From the NCBI GenBank assembly GCA_000149265.1, contig CH002585.1, positions 449,803 through 513,802 of the forward strand: a stretch of 64,000 nucleotides of DNA, given 5' to 3'. The notes under the pieces were generated by a model. That model was not told the DNA's origin. It ran no database searches and was given only the letters and a program-made list of their open reading frames with translations. This DNA is from Ciona savignyi (Eukaryota > Chordata > Ascidiacea > Phlebobranchia > Cionidae). Positions 21,562-33,435 of this stretch are shown here, piece by piece. Every line of letters begins with the position of its first letter. Position 1 is the first letter of the stretch. A program made the translations under genes and the position numbers.

Positions 21562-21656
21562 AGCGTCTATCAACTGTTGCTGTTTGAGAAAAAACTTACC
21601 AAAACCTAATGTACTGAAAAGCAGAGGTAAGGATGATATATACGTTGAGTATAGAA

Positions 21657-21875
21657 CAGGGTAACACTAAAAGGAGGGAAAGCGGGAAGGAGAGAAGAAG
21701 GGAAACTACACAGTAAAATTACGGAAACTAATTTAAAACCTGCCCTAAACACTAATCTCATCCCCAGTACTAACCCTTCCTCCAATCCCATGTTTAAAAC
21801 TAACTCTAATGTCATAATCTTTTTTTAGTGTGCAGTTTTCCTCCTTCCCGCTTTCCCTCCTTTTAGTTTCCCCCC
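21657..21875. mobile_element. MITE, GGAGGGAAAGCGGG-ended family
   Basis: Starts CAGGGTAACACTAAAAGGAG and ends CTTTCCCTCCTTTTAG then TTTCCCCCC. It lies about 100 bases upstream of the DKK3 start codon. Confidence 0.85.
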
Positions 21876-22685
21876 TTAGAGCATGAAAGCGACGAAGAGC
21901 TACAGCCCGACAGAAGCGGCAGGATAGACCAACCTCGCTCGCTTATTAATAATTTACTCTCTGCCTCTTTTTTTTCTCGTGGCTTGGAAGAATTGACAGA
22001 GCAAACAAGCTATATTTCCCGGCCCACCCGAAGGGCCATGCATAAAATATTCCAATTAATATTTCAGCTTTAAAATAGGAGCGCGTAAACTGATCCAGGA
22101 TATTGTCTCTTAAAGATGTTATCACTGATCTAAACTTCAACACAAAATCTTGATCATTAGCAAATTATAGGGCTGTTCTATTTATCTCGGTTGTGTTTCA
22201 TAAACTGATCCTTAAATAGATAAGTAAAATTGTATTCACACCTGCATGCATTAAATATGTTTACGCAACCCTCACCAAGTAAATACCGAACACGCCAAGA
22301 TATGCCTGATAGAGATTAAAGGCTTCGCTTTTCTGCGAAAATTCAAATCGGCAGTTTCATTGGCATATCATTTTTGGTTTACCGTTGTTTCCACAAAACA
22401 CGAGCTCGCATGCCGCTTAGCTGCCTGCGGTCAGAGGCGACTGGTTCATTATACGCGTGTGCGGCTTGTGTAAATCCCTTTTCGCGCTCGGTGTTCTTAA
22501 TTGATACGTTCTACTAATCCACCACATTTCCTTTTACATTGCTTTAACCGCAGTGTCTGAAATCGTTTTTCGGCTTATAAGTCACCAAAATATCGAATTC
22601 ATTGACAATTACCCTCGCTTCCAGTTTTTTGATCGTGCGCTGGAATTTTGTTCACATATTCCTGAATTTCAGCTTTCACTTAGTA

Positions 22686-22798
22686 CTATGGTGTGGCCGA
22701 ATGGTTCAATCGATACATTTACTAAATTATATGAAAAAAACAGACTTAATAACGAACTAATCATATGGGTCCGAAACATAGCCCGATAATAAAAGAAA
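22686..22798 (+). repeat. SINE family B, diverged
   Basis: GTGTGGCCGAATGGTTCAAT head and a degenerate B-box CATATGGGTCCGAAACAT, with an A-rich end that runs into the minisatellite. Confidence 0.6.
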
Positions 22799-23045
22799 AA
22801 CAGCTTCATACTGAGATATATCGACACAAAAGAAAAAAACAGTTTTCTACTGAGATATATCGACACAAAAGAAAAAACATGTTTCTACTGAAATTTGTCA
22901 ACACCAAAAAAACAGTTTTCTACTGACATTTGTCGACAAAGAAAAACAGTTTTCTGCTGAGATTTGTCGACAAAGAAAAACAGTTTTCTGCTGAGATTTG
23001 TTGACAAAGAAAAACAGTTTTCTACTGACATTTGTCGACACCTTT
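22792..23045. repeat. seven-unit minisatellite, 34-39 bp
   Basis: Unit AAAGAAAAACAGTTTTCTAC followed by TGAGATTTGTCGACA; seven head-to-tail copies, the later ones nearly identical and carrying GTCGAC. Confidence 0.85.
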
Positions 23046-23514
23046 TACCACACCTTAAAGAGATAGAACTGTAGATCAATAGAGAAGGTGGTAAAATATC
23101 ATACATTCGATCGAAGGCGAGGATCGATAAGGAATGATCAATTTTTTATTTCGACCGTCATGTCACGTCAGGGCATATCGCCGCTAGACCGCGAAAAACA
23201 TGTTACTAACACGCCGTTGGCTCGTGTTGTATAATTTGAAACCGTATGAAACAGCCAAATATAATAATTATACAGTAGTAGACCGATTTATACAGTAGAC
23301 CACTGGCTCGTGTTAAATAATTTGAAACCGTAGGAAATAGCCAAATATACTAATTATATATATATACAGTAGACTTATTTTTTGCGAATGTGAAAATCTC
23401 GGCTGGTTGTTTGCATCAGCGGAAATTCGAAGCATTCGCGACTCAAATCTAAAGCCCCATGACAAATCACACAGAATTTGGCGTGAAATTTGAATATAAG
23501 AAGGGCAGGACCTA

Positions 23515-23578
23515 CCTGATAAAGCGTTCCACGGTCGCTATAAACACCGCAAATTTGTAAAGCATATACACGACCCAT
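23515..23578 (-). other. possible small first exon
   Basis: ATG at 23578 opens 21 codons (MGRVYALQICGVYSDRGTLY then Q) directly followed by a strong donor GTAGGT. No matching downstream exon was identified and it is not needed by DKK3, whose signal peptide exon lies at 21354-21561. Unrecognised. Confidence 0.2.
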
Positions 23579-24435
23579 TTTTCTTTGGTTTTAGTTTAAA
23601 AACCGTTTTGACAAGTTTGTAGATGTTTAAACAATGTTTTCGGATAATTTTGTGCAAACCGAATATAACAAGATCGATTATCAACAAACCTGAAAACGAT
23701 GGCTGTCAACATGGATAATTAAAATTAAATTCATGCATGTTATGTGTACAAAAGTAACAAAAACTCCATTGATCTATAGATTTATCGTGGGCAAACGCAG
23801 AACGCAAATTCGCTAACTGCAGAAATTATACAAGGATTAGGTATAATAACATAGGAATGGGAGAACTGAGAGTTTTTCCGCTCCCAGTGAGCGCTGGAAC
23901 AATTAACATAGTGTCTCTAGCGACCAGTGCGACATTCCTCCGTTTATTTTCGAATGGATCTTGCTAATCCGATCCGGGATTTATGCATTAGTAAAGCGCG
24001 TTTGGGCTTTGAAGCAAGCCAAGAAGCTTAGCGTCAGTGGCTTTGTCAACAAACAGGCGCTGGTAAACAGAACGGCGTTTCAATCGATATTTCACATCTG
24101 TTCCATCCCAAGGCAGACGACGCCCGTAGCCGATTCGACCAACAAAAAAGCCTCAAATTATTGGGTTGTCATAGGGTATCTTTGAACCGCAATTCCGAGT
24201 ATCGGATCTAACGGAATAGAATGACGTCACAGATAGGTATCCGATCGTTGTTCAAATAAACACCGTGTGATTGTTACCACAGCTGGACCGAGTTTACGAT
24301 CGAAAGACGTTTTCAATGACTTTATTGGAACGCAATAACAGTGAGAACAGGTTAAATTGAATATCACTCAAGAATGTTAGAAACGAAAAATTTATTCTGT
24401 CCAAAATTCTTTGGGACATTGTTTTTTTTTCTTTT

Positions 24436-24506
24436 TTTAGGACCGTTTTTTATTATATATATATATCGGTCGCCTTAACCATTCGGCCACACGACCGTAC
24501 CATTCA
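24436..24506 (-). repeat. SINE family B, truncated
   Basis: Keeps the A-box half (CTTAACCATTCGGCCACACG) and an AT-rich middle; the B-box half is missing. Confidence 0.65.
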
Positions 24507-24509
24507 TTA

Positions 24510-24627
24510 GGACGTTTTTTTTATACCGAGCCAAGTTTTGAACCCATGATGGGCTCGTCACTTTTTTTGTATTGGTCGGTATATGTATCGGTCGCATTAA
24601 CCATTCGGCCACACGACCGTATAATCC
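24510..24627 (-). repeat. SINE family B
   Basis: CAAGTTTTGAACCCATGATG to ATTAACCATTCGGCCACACG; tandem with the truncated copy just before it. Confidence 0.8.
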
Positions 24628-24935
24628 TTTGGGACCTTGCATTCAAATTTAAAATATCGTGCGCCTGGCGACACCATGGGCAAAATACGACATCAGCGTT
24701 TTAATACCATCAAACGCAACTTAGCACTCGGCTAATAGGATAGATGACGTCATGATAACTTAGCCGTCACTAATCCTAATAAAATGTTCGAAAATTTTGA
24801 TCCATTTTGACAAGACGATTTTTTTGTTATCCATACAAAGTTGTATAACTATTAGATATGACGTAAGGAATGAGATTTAGTAAAACAATTGATTACTGAA
24901 CTCTATGTTTTCCGTTTTTAATGTTACTCTTATGC

Positions 24936-25105
24936 CAGTGATAGGCAAACTTTTTGAAACCACGATGGCCCCAGTTTTACCGGAAGCTACATATGTCTAG
25001 AATTATTCAACATGTTGCACTGATAATAAATTTACTCGGATGTAAAGTTTGGTTTTTATGATATACCGTTACTTAACCGAAACCGAAAGTCATTTTTGTA
25101 AATGG
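24936..25105 (+). repeat. hAT-like repeat shared with 39055-39180
   Basis: Begins CAGTGATAGGCAAACTTTTT. The stretch GAATTATTCAACATGTTGCA through AAGTTTGGTTTTTATGATAT matches the reverse complement of 39065-39165. Confidence 0.65.
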
Positions 25106-25119
25106 TAGTGGCTATAAAA

Positions 25120-25350
25120 CAGGGGTGGCACACTTTTTGAATTCGGGGCCTAAGTTATTTGATTTTTAGACTGGCGGCTAGGTGATTGAGTCGCCACTCA
25201 CATATAGTTACTGTTGATAAGAAACATTAAACCAAGAAATACAGTACATTACTGGTTAAAACCAGAAAGCACTGTTGCGTTAAGGGATGCACAAATTTAG
25301 CTGTAACATCGCTCTTGTGGCAATATGTCGATAACATCCGGCGGGCCGGA
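25120..25350 (+). repeat. hAT-like repeat shared with 5680-5860
   Basis: Begins CAGGGGTGGCACACTTTTTG, a hAT-type end, and contains GTGATTGAGTCGCCACTCAC and GAAAGCACTGTTGCGTTAAG. Right end not defined. Confidence 0.6.
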
Positions 25351-25591
25351 ATAAAATACCAAGGTTAGCAGTCTGTTAAACTGCTGTCAAAGTTTAAACG
25401 GTTTCTGTCGTATGCTGGTGGTTAATCTGCAGATTTCACCAGAAACAGTGTCACTGGTGATGACCGAAATTCTTTGTACATATTGGAATTCACTGGTTGA
25501 TGTTCCAGCAAAATATCCCACTGTAAATTAAAACATTTAAGGCCCAACCAGTTTACATATTGCTGCTTTAAGTAAAAATCAGATCAAAAGT

Positions 25592-25882
25592 CCGACATTT
25601 TAGTCTAGTGGTTAAGCGCGTCGCCTTTCAGTCGAATGGTTGAAGCTTCGAAACTGTTCGCTAGCTAGTCAATTGTGTTCTTGGGCAAGTCACTTAACGG
25701 AAATTGCCTAAACCCAGCGGATTAATGGGTTCTACCGAATTGAAGGAACGTGTCGATCATACACAACACACTGCAATAGCTCCAGTAACCCGATGGTTGG
25801 CACGAGGTAATCTGACGATTGCCCGTTTGTTAACCATTTTGGTTTCCCATTCACGGGGATAAACATGAATATCCTATACGTT
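25592..25882 (+). repeat. SINE family A, full length
   Basis: Head TTAGTCTAGTGGTTAAGCGC through tail AAACATGAATATCCTA. Confidence 0.85.
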
Positions 25883-26686
25883 CCCTAAATATGTCACTTT
25901 TGAAGACTTGGATGACCCTCTTTTGTTCGCCTCAACTTCTTTCACCAATGTTTGACAATCAAGGATGGTTAGGATTGGTAAGTTTTTTACGTCTTCCGTA
26001 TGCATAAGTGTCCAACAACACATCTAGACCTTCACACCTCCCCAAAAATTGAAAATATAAAGGAAAAGACCCGTGGATACCGAGAGAAGAACATTTTTGG
26101 TCCTATAACACAAATCAGCTTTACAGCCTGTATCGAAACCTTTGCTGGTATTCATCAAGGCCATTCGAAGTAAAATTCTTGAAAAATTATCCGCACAACC
26201 CTTCATCGCAATAAAAATAACCAAAAATGAGAAAAAACATTCTGCTACAGAAACAAATTACATAAACTGAGTATTCAATATACCGAATGTGGTTAGTACG
26301 CTGTTTGCATATTTAACACATATTGAAACAGTTAACATGTGTTCCGGTGGTGATTGACGTTATCTGGTATTTTGCTAAAAAACAGGTATATGTGTAATTA
26401 TCCCAATTTGGTTTTGTTTATATCGAACGGCGCGTTTCAGAGCAAGTCTTCTTTCGTTTTGCAACGTCGTATGTTATATGAGGGGCGCAAAAGCGATTTG
26501 CGTGTAAGTGACATGTAATCAAAGCAGAAAGATCTTACAAGGTGCCGCCGGTCAAAGCTTATCAGTTTCCTGTCGCTAAAAGGAACTCTTAGGACATTTG
26601 CTTCACTTGTCAAGTCTGCGAAACGGTGAACAAACGCATTTAGTTTGAGCCAAAATTGGTTCATATTATGTTAGTGTAGAAAATGT

Positions 26687-27032
26687 TTATAACAAGGCTA
26701 AGAATAAACAGATAGAAGCAGCTGTATTGATGAAAATATAAAAGGAAGTTTTTTTAGCGACAATTTGTTGGCCTGCAGATTGAAAGTCTTCAGTGTATAA
26801 TATACGACATACGTTGTTGAATAGACGAGCAAGCTTTTGAATACATGTACAAAAAATCATGGTAATATACAAAGTAACGAAGGTTAGAAGTAGATTATTT
26901 AGGATCTTCGCACTTTTTAATAAAGAAGAACACGCACTTAAATCCAGCATAGCGCTTGTAGGAATTGGTAGCGTTTGATAGCGCGGCACTTGTACCGTTG
27001 GGTATTCTTGTATAGCCTCAAACAAATTACAT
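26687..27032 (-). other. open frame of doubtful significance
   Basis: A 115-codon stretch upstream of a SINE on the - strand, with a hydrophobic segment (LLLTFVTLYITMIFC). The upstream part of the frame runs into SINE sequence at 27037 and there are no convincing splice signals. No family recognised; probably not a gene. Confidence 0.15.
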
Positions 27033-27036
27033 GGTA

Positions 27037-27315
27037 GAGGATATTTATGTCTATCCCTGTAATTGGGAAAACCAATGCTTAACACATGTGTAATCGTCAT
27101 ATCATCTCACGCCAAACGTCGGGTTACTGGCGTGATTGCAATGTGTTATGTATGATTTATTCCTTTAATTTGGTAAAACCTATTAATCCGCTGGGTTCAG
27201 GCAATATCTGTGAAGTGCCTTGCCCAAGGACACAACCGACTAGTAAGCGAGCAGTTTCGAACAAGCAACTCTTCGGCTGAAAGGCAACGCCCTAACCCAC
27301 CAGACGTATCTGTCG
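27037..27315 (-). repeat. SINE family A, full length
   Basis: Tail GATATTTATGTCTATCCC first, head ending CACCAGACGTATCTGTCG. Confidence 0.8.
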
Positions 27316-27417
27316 TAGTTAGTGCATTGGCATTTACCCCAATGTCGTCGAGTGTCTAATCTAACAAAATTCCTATCATTCACGAGTTTAAGACGTAAAT
27401 ATGTTATCCAATATATT

Positions 27418-27725
27418 AGTCCGACAGGTAAGTCTATAGCGGCTAAGTACGTCGCCTTTCACCCTAAGGGCTGAAGGTTCGAAACTGGTCGCTATCTACT
27501 CTGTGTATTCTTGGACAAGACACTTAACGGACATAGGATAGGGATAGGGATAGGATATTCATCTTTACCCCCGTGAATGGGAAAACCAAGGGGGTTAACA
27601 CACGGGCAATCGTCAGATCACCTCGCGCCCATCGTCGGGTTACCGGAGCTAACATCGCCTGAACATGGGTTCTACTAAATTGAGTAACGTATCTATCATA
27701 CATAAAACACTGTAATAACTCCGGT
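27418..27725 (+). repeat. SINE family A interrupted by an inverted SINE fragment
   Basis: The + copy runs 27418-27538 and resumes at 27650-27725. Between them (about 27537-27650) sits a - strand fragment with tail GGATAGGGATAGGATATTC. ACAT appears on both sides of the insertion, as a short target duplication. Confidence 0.75.
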
Positions 27726-27830
27726 CTTCTCATTTGACTGAACATCTTACACTCGTTTATAACATATGAACAAAGCGGATTGATTAGAGAAGAATTGTGT
27801 TATACTAGCTACAATCTAATACTGCTTCTT

Positions 27831-27836
27831 TTTCAG
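27831..27836 (+). promoter_or_regulatory. splice acceptor in the 5' leader of SLC43A3-type gene
   Basis: CTTCTTTTTCAG ends at 27836, 61 bases before the ATG. It could be a cis acceptor for a leader intron or a spliced-leader trans-splice site, a process known in Ciona; the sequence alone does not decide. Confidence 0.4.
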
Positions 27837-27897
27837 AGATCCAAACGACTAGTTAGATTATTTACCTGAAGTATTTGGAAGATCGTGAAAAGTTAAA

Positions 27898-29382
27898 ATG
27901 AAAGCTAAACGAATTATTTCTGTTGCAATTGCGATAATGGATACACTGTTATTTGGTGGTGTTATTTTTGGTTGGCCTTCACTGGATTTTATTTTCAAAC
28001 GAGAGAACTACTTCACGTCGGAGTGTGGCATAGACGAATCGACCAGCAGTTCCGTTGTAAATATCACTTCAACCCAGCCTACTTTTCTCCCATGTCCCAG
28101 TCAAGATATTTCTCTGAACTTCGTATATACGCTGTCGACTACTCTTGGTGGAGTTTGTACTTTTCCTCTGGGTTACTTGTATGACAAATTCGGTAATTGG
28201 AAGTTCCGCTCGTGTGGGATACTCGCATTTATCGCTGCCTGTGCCGCTGTGGCGCTATCAACGGCCCAAACGTCGTGGTTGATCTACATTGCGATGCCAA
28301 TCATGGCTGTGAGCAGTTTTTCGATCCTTATTTCTAATACAACGATAGGTTATTTCTGCACAACAGCCCAGGCCACCATGATTTCGATCATATACGGCGC
28401 GTTTGACTCTTCTGCGGCAGTTATGGTTATAATGAAAACAGCTTACCAGTTGGGGGCTTCAATAACAGAAATATTTGTTTTCTATGGCGCTCTCTTGCTT
28501 CTTTCACTTCTCTATACTTTTGGTTTGATGCCAAGAATGCATGTGCCGTTTTGCCCGCCTGACAACTTCCAATATGGATTAATAGAATGTTGCAATTCTG
28601 ACAAGAATTTGGATTTTAATGATCAAAATACTTTGGATGACTCATTACAAACGTCGATTGAGCACGACACCTCTACGCCTTCCGTATCGGAGGCAACACC
28701 TCTACTAAAGGTCCAGACTTGTGAAGAAGAAGACATTACCTTCACATCATGCCTGAAAGATCTATCATACTGGCTCAATGTCGTATATCTCAGCATCCTT
28801 CAGCTCAGGATTTACACATTCTACGCTACATTAAATCAATGGCTTGCAACATTGACAACAGACCGTACAGTTCAGAGCGCATATATTACAGTCTTTGGTT
28901 TCATTCAGCTGACTGGTATCTTTTTTGCGCCCTTTAGCGGACTGATGACCGATTTTATGACCCGTTATTATCGAAAAGTATGCACTACATCCAGCAACAT
29001 TGTCCGAAAACGTGGGATGTGCTTCACAATAACTTCGACTTGTGTAATGTCAACTATATTCTCAATTCTTGTTCTAATACCCATCCTACAAGTTCAATAC
29101 GTCACTTTTGTTGTACAGAATGTTGCTCGAACTTTCCTTTACGCCGGCAATGGTTCGTTTATCGCCACAACATTTCCAAGTCGACATTTTGGCAAACTCA
29201 ATGGTCTAGCGTTGGGCGTTTCTTCCTTAGTTTCGTTGCTGTCTTATCCGATCAACATCTTGGTTGTACAAGTATTTAACGGGAGTTTTTTGGTAATAGA
29301 TTCTGTGTTTCTTGGCTTGTGTCTTGTTACATTCGTGCATCCTATTACATTGTACAGTCGGACGAAAATACTATCACCATAA
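27898..29382 (+). CDS. slc43a3: SLC43A3-type transporter (major facilitator fold)
   Basis: A single uninterrupted 494-residue frame from ATG to TAA; human SLC43A3 is 491. Order: first membrane helix with FGGVIFGWPSLDFIFKRENY, an extracellular loop with N-glycosylation sequons (NIT), helices 2-6 including GYLYDKFGNW (major-facilitator loop 2-3 type motif), the GAFDSS motif, then LMPRMHVPFCPPDNF, a long acidic cytoplasmic loop (about 235-280), helices 7-12 and NVARTFLYAGNGSFIATTFP and HFGKLNGLALG near the end. These match SLC43A3, an equilibrative purine nucleobase transporter in mammals, better than the amino-acid transporters SLC43A1/A2; substrate here is inferred. No intron interrupts the coding part, unlike its neighbours, so a retrocopy origin is possible. 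A possible leader acceptor lies 61 bases upstream. Confidence 0.88.
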   Translation: MKAKRIISVAIAIMDTLLFGGVIFGWPSLDFIFKRENYFTSECGIDESTSSSVVNITSTQPTFLPCPSQDISLNFVYTLSTTLGGVCTFPLGYLYDKFGNWKFRSCGILAFIAACAAVALSTAQTSWLIYIAMPIMAVSSFSILISNTTIGYFCTTAQATMISIIYGAFDSSAAVMVIMKTAYQLGASITEIFVFYGALLLLSLLYTFGLMPRMHVPFCPPDNFQYGLIECCNSDKNLDFNDQNTLDDSLQTSIEHDTSTPSVSEATPLLKVQTCEEEDITFTSCLKDLSYWLNVVYLSILQLRIYTFYATLNQWLATLTTDRTVQSAYITVFGFIQLTGIFFAPFSGLMTDFMTRYYRKVCTTSSNIVRKRGMCFTITSTCVMSTIFSILVLIPILQVQYVTFVVQNVARTFLYAGNGSFIATTFPSRHFGKLNGLALGVSSLVSLLSYPINILVVQVFNGSFLVIDSVFLGLCLVTFVHPITLYSRTKILSP

Positions 29383-29487
29383 ATGTTTGTAAGATGATTT
29401 TCAAGTGTAGATTAAATTATGTGTATTGGTTCTATGATCTCTTTCTCTTTAAAATATTAATCTTACATGCCTTGTACCCATTGCTTC

Positions 29488-29493
29488 ATTAAA
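29488..29493 (+). terminator. possible poly(A) signal, ATTAAA variant
   Basis: 106 bases after the SLC43A3-type stop codon; no canonical AATAAA is closer. Confidence 0.4.
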
Positions 29494-29787
29494 ATGTACC
29501 CTTCTTTATTATAAATTTTTTTTTGAAGAAAATCACTCTGGTTATTTCGTGTACAAAAAATAGCTTACGAGAACTCTGTGAGTTTGATTATATTCCAATT
29601 TAGCAAGACTGAACTGAACATCATATTACCTCTCCAGTACATCTCGACTGGCTGATCGAAATTGCTTGATTTTGCTAAGGTTTTGGTGCATTTCTAAACT
29701 TGCAATCTGATTCTGATTCGTAATATTGGGCCACGTTTTAGTTCGGTACATTTTGGAATTTTCTTCTTTAAGTAGACTTGACTTGAT

Positions 29788-29868
29788 TGTAGGATAATTA
29801 TGTTTTATCCCGGTAAATGATAAACGCAAGGGGAATAATCAATCGGACAGTCGTTAGATCACCTCGAG
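29788..29868 (-). repeat. SINE family A, tail fragment
   Basis: GATAATTATGTTTTATCCCG through TCGTTAGATCACCTCGAGTC; abuts the next copy in opposite orientation. Confidence 0.7.
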
Positions 29869-30158
29869 TCCGACCGATTAGAGTGGTAAGTTTAGTGCGT
29901 CGCCTTTCAGACGAAGCTTTGCAGCTTCGAAACTGTTCGCTAACTAGTCGGTTGTGTCCTTGGGCAAGGCACATTGCGGACATTGCCTGAACCCAGTGGA
30001 TTAATGACTTCTACTAAATTAAAGAAACGTGTGAATCATATACAACACACTGCAATAGCTCCGGTAACCCGACGATGGGCGCAAGTGAATCTGATGATTG
30101 CCTGTGTGTTAACCCCCTTGGTTTTCCCAATCACGGGATCAACATGATTATCCTATCC
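29869..30158 (+). repeat. SINE family A, full length
   Basis: CCGACCGATTAGAGTGG head through ACATGATTATCCTATCC tail. Confidence 0.85.
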
Positions 30159-30689
30159 AATTTGAAGACTTGGTTTAACCCAGGACTTGTAGGAATATAT
30201 ATTTAAGTTAACTCGAACCAATTCGTTTCAATTTAAAGCCAATTCAATAAATTTAATTATTTTCCCTTAAATAAAATTTAATGTATTTAAAAAACCTGTA
30301 AAAACTAATGATTTTATTTGTGTATTTAACGATAGAGAGAAAATCATGCAGAGACTAGTTTAAAAACCGGGTACATAATAAAAACGAACGTCATATGACA
30401 AACGTTTACGTAATCTCTGTGCAAATGTTTACTTTGATCGATATACTCTCACCTTTGAATGGGTGAATTTCAAGACGATTAAATATTTGCATCGTATAAA
30501 ATATATATTGCATGGTACACGCAGCTATAGTCACGTAGCCTTTTCACCGGGCTAATGGGTTGGTTCGTTACTGGGATTGTTTTGTAACAATATCTTTACT
30601 TATATTGGTATCGTTTGCCAATTGGTCACAATTCGTCTGTATAACCGGACTAAGTATGTATGATGGACTCGTCACGTCTTTATTCGACC

Positions 30690-30840
30690 ACTTAGCTTGG
30701 TGGTTTAGTTTCAGCCGAATGGTTGTGGGTTCGAAACTGGTCGTGGGCTAGTTGTTGTCCCAGGGCCAGGCACTTAACTGATATTGCCTGAATCCGGTGG
30801 AATAATAGGTTCTACCAAAAAGGTTGTAACAATGTAGGAC
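30690..30840 (+). repeat. SINE family A, head half
   Basis: AGCTTGGTGGTTTAGTTTCA to the TTGCCTGAATCCGGTGG block; the 3' half is absent. Confidence 0.7.
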
Positions 30841-32157
30841 TAAATTGAAAAGGTTTCATTTCACGAAGTCAACATATATTCATCGGATCCCAGTGTGGGA
30901 CATTAATGGCACATTTAGCTCAAAGAACACTTACTCATTCGGAAAAACATTTAACCATCCTGCCCGAATAGGTATAAATCTGCATTTATTAAATGTTGGG
31001 CTTCAAATTAAAATGAATTGTCAATCTCAGAGAAGTAGCCCAATTTACACGTACATAAATTTTATGACGCGCATTAGATTATACGTAATTGTTATGTAAA
31101 AATAATTGATAAAATCTGATCCACTGTTTTCGGGACACAGATAATAGCATTCTATAAAAGTGCAACTCATCATCAAGATAAACACGTAATATTTGTTCAG
31201 GTACGAAAGTAAGTTATTGCGCCACTGGAAATTGCCTCGCTGGCAGTTTTGATACAGGCAGAAGACACTTAAAACCTTCTAATCGGTAACTTATTAAATC
31301 TGTATATCGTATCAAACACATGATCGGTACAGAGGCACAATATTGCCTTTATTGGCTAAACAGGACTTGATTTACAGCAAGGCGATATTAAAAGTTGTAT
31401 ATTAAGCGACAGACTACAGGGTGTTTTTCGCTTAACACATAGAAAGAAGGTACGCCATATTTTAGGTATATATTAGAAATAAAACGGAAAAGCTATATAG
31501 TCGTTAAAACAAGCCAGTATAAAAAAAGAAAAGTATAGTTAGGTTTATGCCAGACGAGGCTATAAAATGCGAAATAACTAATTACTTATCATCTATGTTT
31601 ACCATTAGGCACAGGTACAGGATTGTCCAATTTCCAAGATAGGACAAAGAAACAATGACGAAACAATGCCAAAATCTTTTATATTATTTAGCTAACCGAC
31701 TTTGCTTAAAATTAGCTTACAACATCGGGATAATAAACCACACCAACTATTTTCTATTTACTTTTTAATTAAATTTATAAGTTTATGCATTGTTAGCATT
31801 ATATTTAAAATCGATAATGTTGATAAACTATGTTTTAGAATCGCAATTGATGCTACAGACGAGAAAATTGTGTTTTGGTGTGGTTAACTATTTTGTCAGT
31901 TTAGATTGGCTGTGCCTTAGCTTAGACAATCAAGGCAACATAGTCGTATACAAACAGCATACAGCGGCTTTTTAAAGGACCCTGCGGTCTAAGGATCGGA
32001 ACTAGACCCGGTGTTTAAATATGTTGTTCGCCAATGCACCATACACTTTGTTGATTCGAGGTGCCCATAAGAAATACACAAGTGATGACTTAAATATGTA
32101 CTTCTCGGACAACTTTACTACCATTAGAAATATATGTAGACTCAAGCGAGTTATTAA

Positions 32158-32446
32158 GTCCGATTAGTTTGTCTGGTGGTTTAGTGCGGCGCCTTTTAGC
32201 CGAAGGGTTTAAGATTCGAAACCTATCCCTAGTCGGTTTTGTCCTTGGGCAAGGCACTTAACGGACATTGCCAGAACCCCAGCGGATTGATGGGTTCTAC
32301 CAAATTGAAGGAACGTGTCTATCATACACAACACACTGCAATAGTTCTGGTAACCCGACGGTGGGCGCGAGGTGATCTGACGATTGCGTATGTTAACCTC
32401 ATTGGTTTTCCCATTCACGGGGAAAAAAATAAATAATCTATCCTAA
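32158..32446 (+). repeat. SINE family A, full length
   Basis: GTCTGGTGGTTTAGTGCGGC head, TTGGGCAAGGCACTTAACGG body, ATAATCTATCC tail. Confidence 0.85.
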
Positions 32447-32486
32447 CTTCATTATAGAAATAGATGTAGACCTAAGCGAGATTTTA

Positions 32487-33435
32487 GGGGAAAAGTGGGT
32501 AAAATGGGCCACGTGGGTAAAATGGGCCCCCTCCAATTTTCAATATATTTTGAAGAATAAAAATTTGCTGCAAAAACCAGTGTCAGTATATCAAATTATG
32601 GAATCTCCAAACCGAAGTTTGAGCGTGAAATCGACAAACTTAATGTTTTCTGTAGCTATTTCGGTTTGAGAAGGTCTGAATCTAAATTTGCAATTTTTGT
32701 TTTCTGCTAATAAATAATAGAAAAGATCAAATACTAAAATAAATTTTACTGTAGTTAAATAGAACTATATAGCCTAGACCTACTTTTACTGGTAGAAATA
32801 AAACTTCTTTTTTTAAAATTTTTTTATAGAGATTTTAAGTCGTATGTTGGCACCTGTCTAATATGGGCCCCCTGTGTTCATTTGGTAACTAACGGGGCTA
32901 GACTTAGCATTAACAGTACTAAAGGGCTAGACTTAGCACTAACAGTCATATTATGTGTTTCACAATAAACTAAACGGGTTTTCTAAATGCTATTAATAAC
33001 ATGAATTGATAGTTATGCTTCCACTAAAGTAGCAAGGTGTTATTGCATTAGTATACTAGTAACTGGGTATTAAATAAAAAGTAATTGCTGTAATCCAAAG
33101 TGTTAAATTAAAAAAAAAAACTACATCATAAAAAGAAAAGTAATAACATTGTTTATATGGGAAGCGAATATGGATACTGTTATCTGGCGAAATGTTAATG
33201 TCGAAAACGGGCCGGGGCCCATTTTAGACTACACCCTTGTCTAAAATGGGCCACTAACGAAATATTTTTCTTTGTTGATAAAATATATTTAACAAAAATT
33301 ATTAGAAAGTTAACATGTTATGTGTAAAGACTTTGGTATTAGGTGACACCACATGAAAAACTTAAGTCCAGCGGGCTTTATATCACTAAAAAATCCGATT
33401 TGCAACTAAAGGGCCCATTTTACCCACTCTTCCCC
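32487..33435. mobile_element. 949-bp TA-flanked inverted-repeat element
   Basis: Left end GGGGAAAAGTGGGTAAAATG, right end the reverse complement of GGGGAAGAGTGGGTAAAATG; about 24 bp of near-perfect terminal repeat. TA lies directly outside both ends (32485-32486, 33436-33437). Internal CTAATATGGGCCCCCTG and GTCTAAAATGGGCC copies repeat the terminal motif. No transposase frame. The right end is 35 bases from the CTR1 start codon. Confidence 0.75.

Larger units (their letters stand above)
21562..27897. other. intergenic spacer, DKK3 to SLC43A3-type gene
   Basis: Upstream flank of DKK3 and of the transporter (divergent). Contains a GGAGGG MITE, family B copies (22686-22798, 24436-24627), a minisatellite (22792-23045), hAT-like repeats (24936-25350) and family A SINEs (25592-25882, 27037-27725). 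21880-22680, 23050-24430 and 25890-27030 show no gene I can support, only short unsupported frames. Confidence 0.6.

Noticed and set aside
21580..21600. A 20-base intron-like GTAAG...ACAG just upstream of the DKK3 start
   Set aside because: Far too short to be spliced; the acceptor part may serve a leader intron or trans-splicing.
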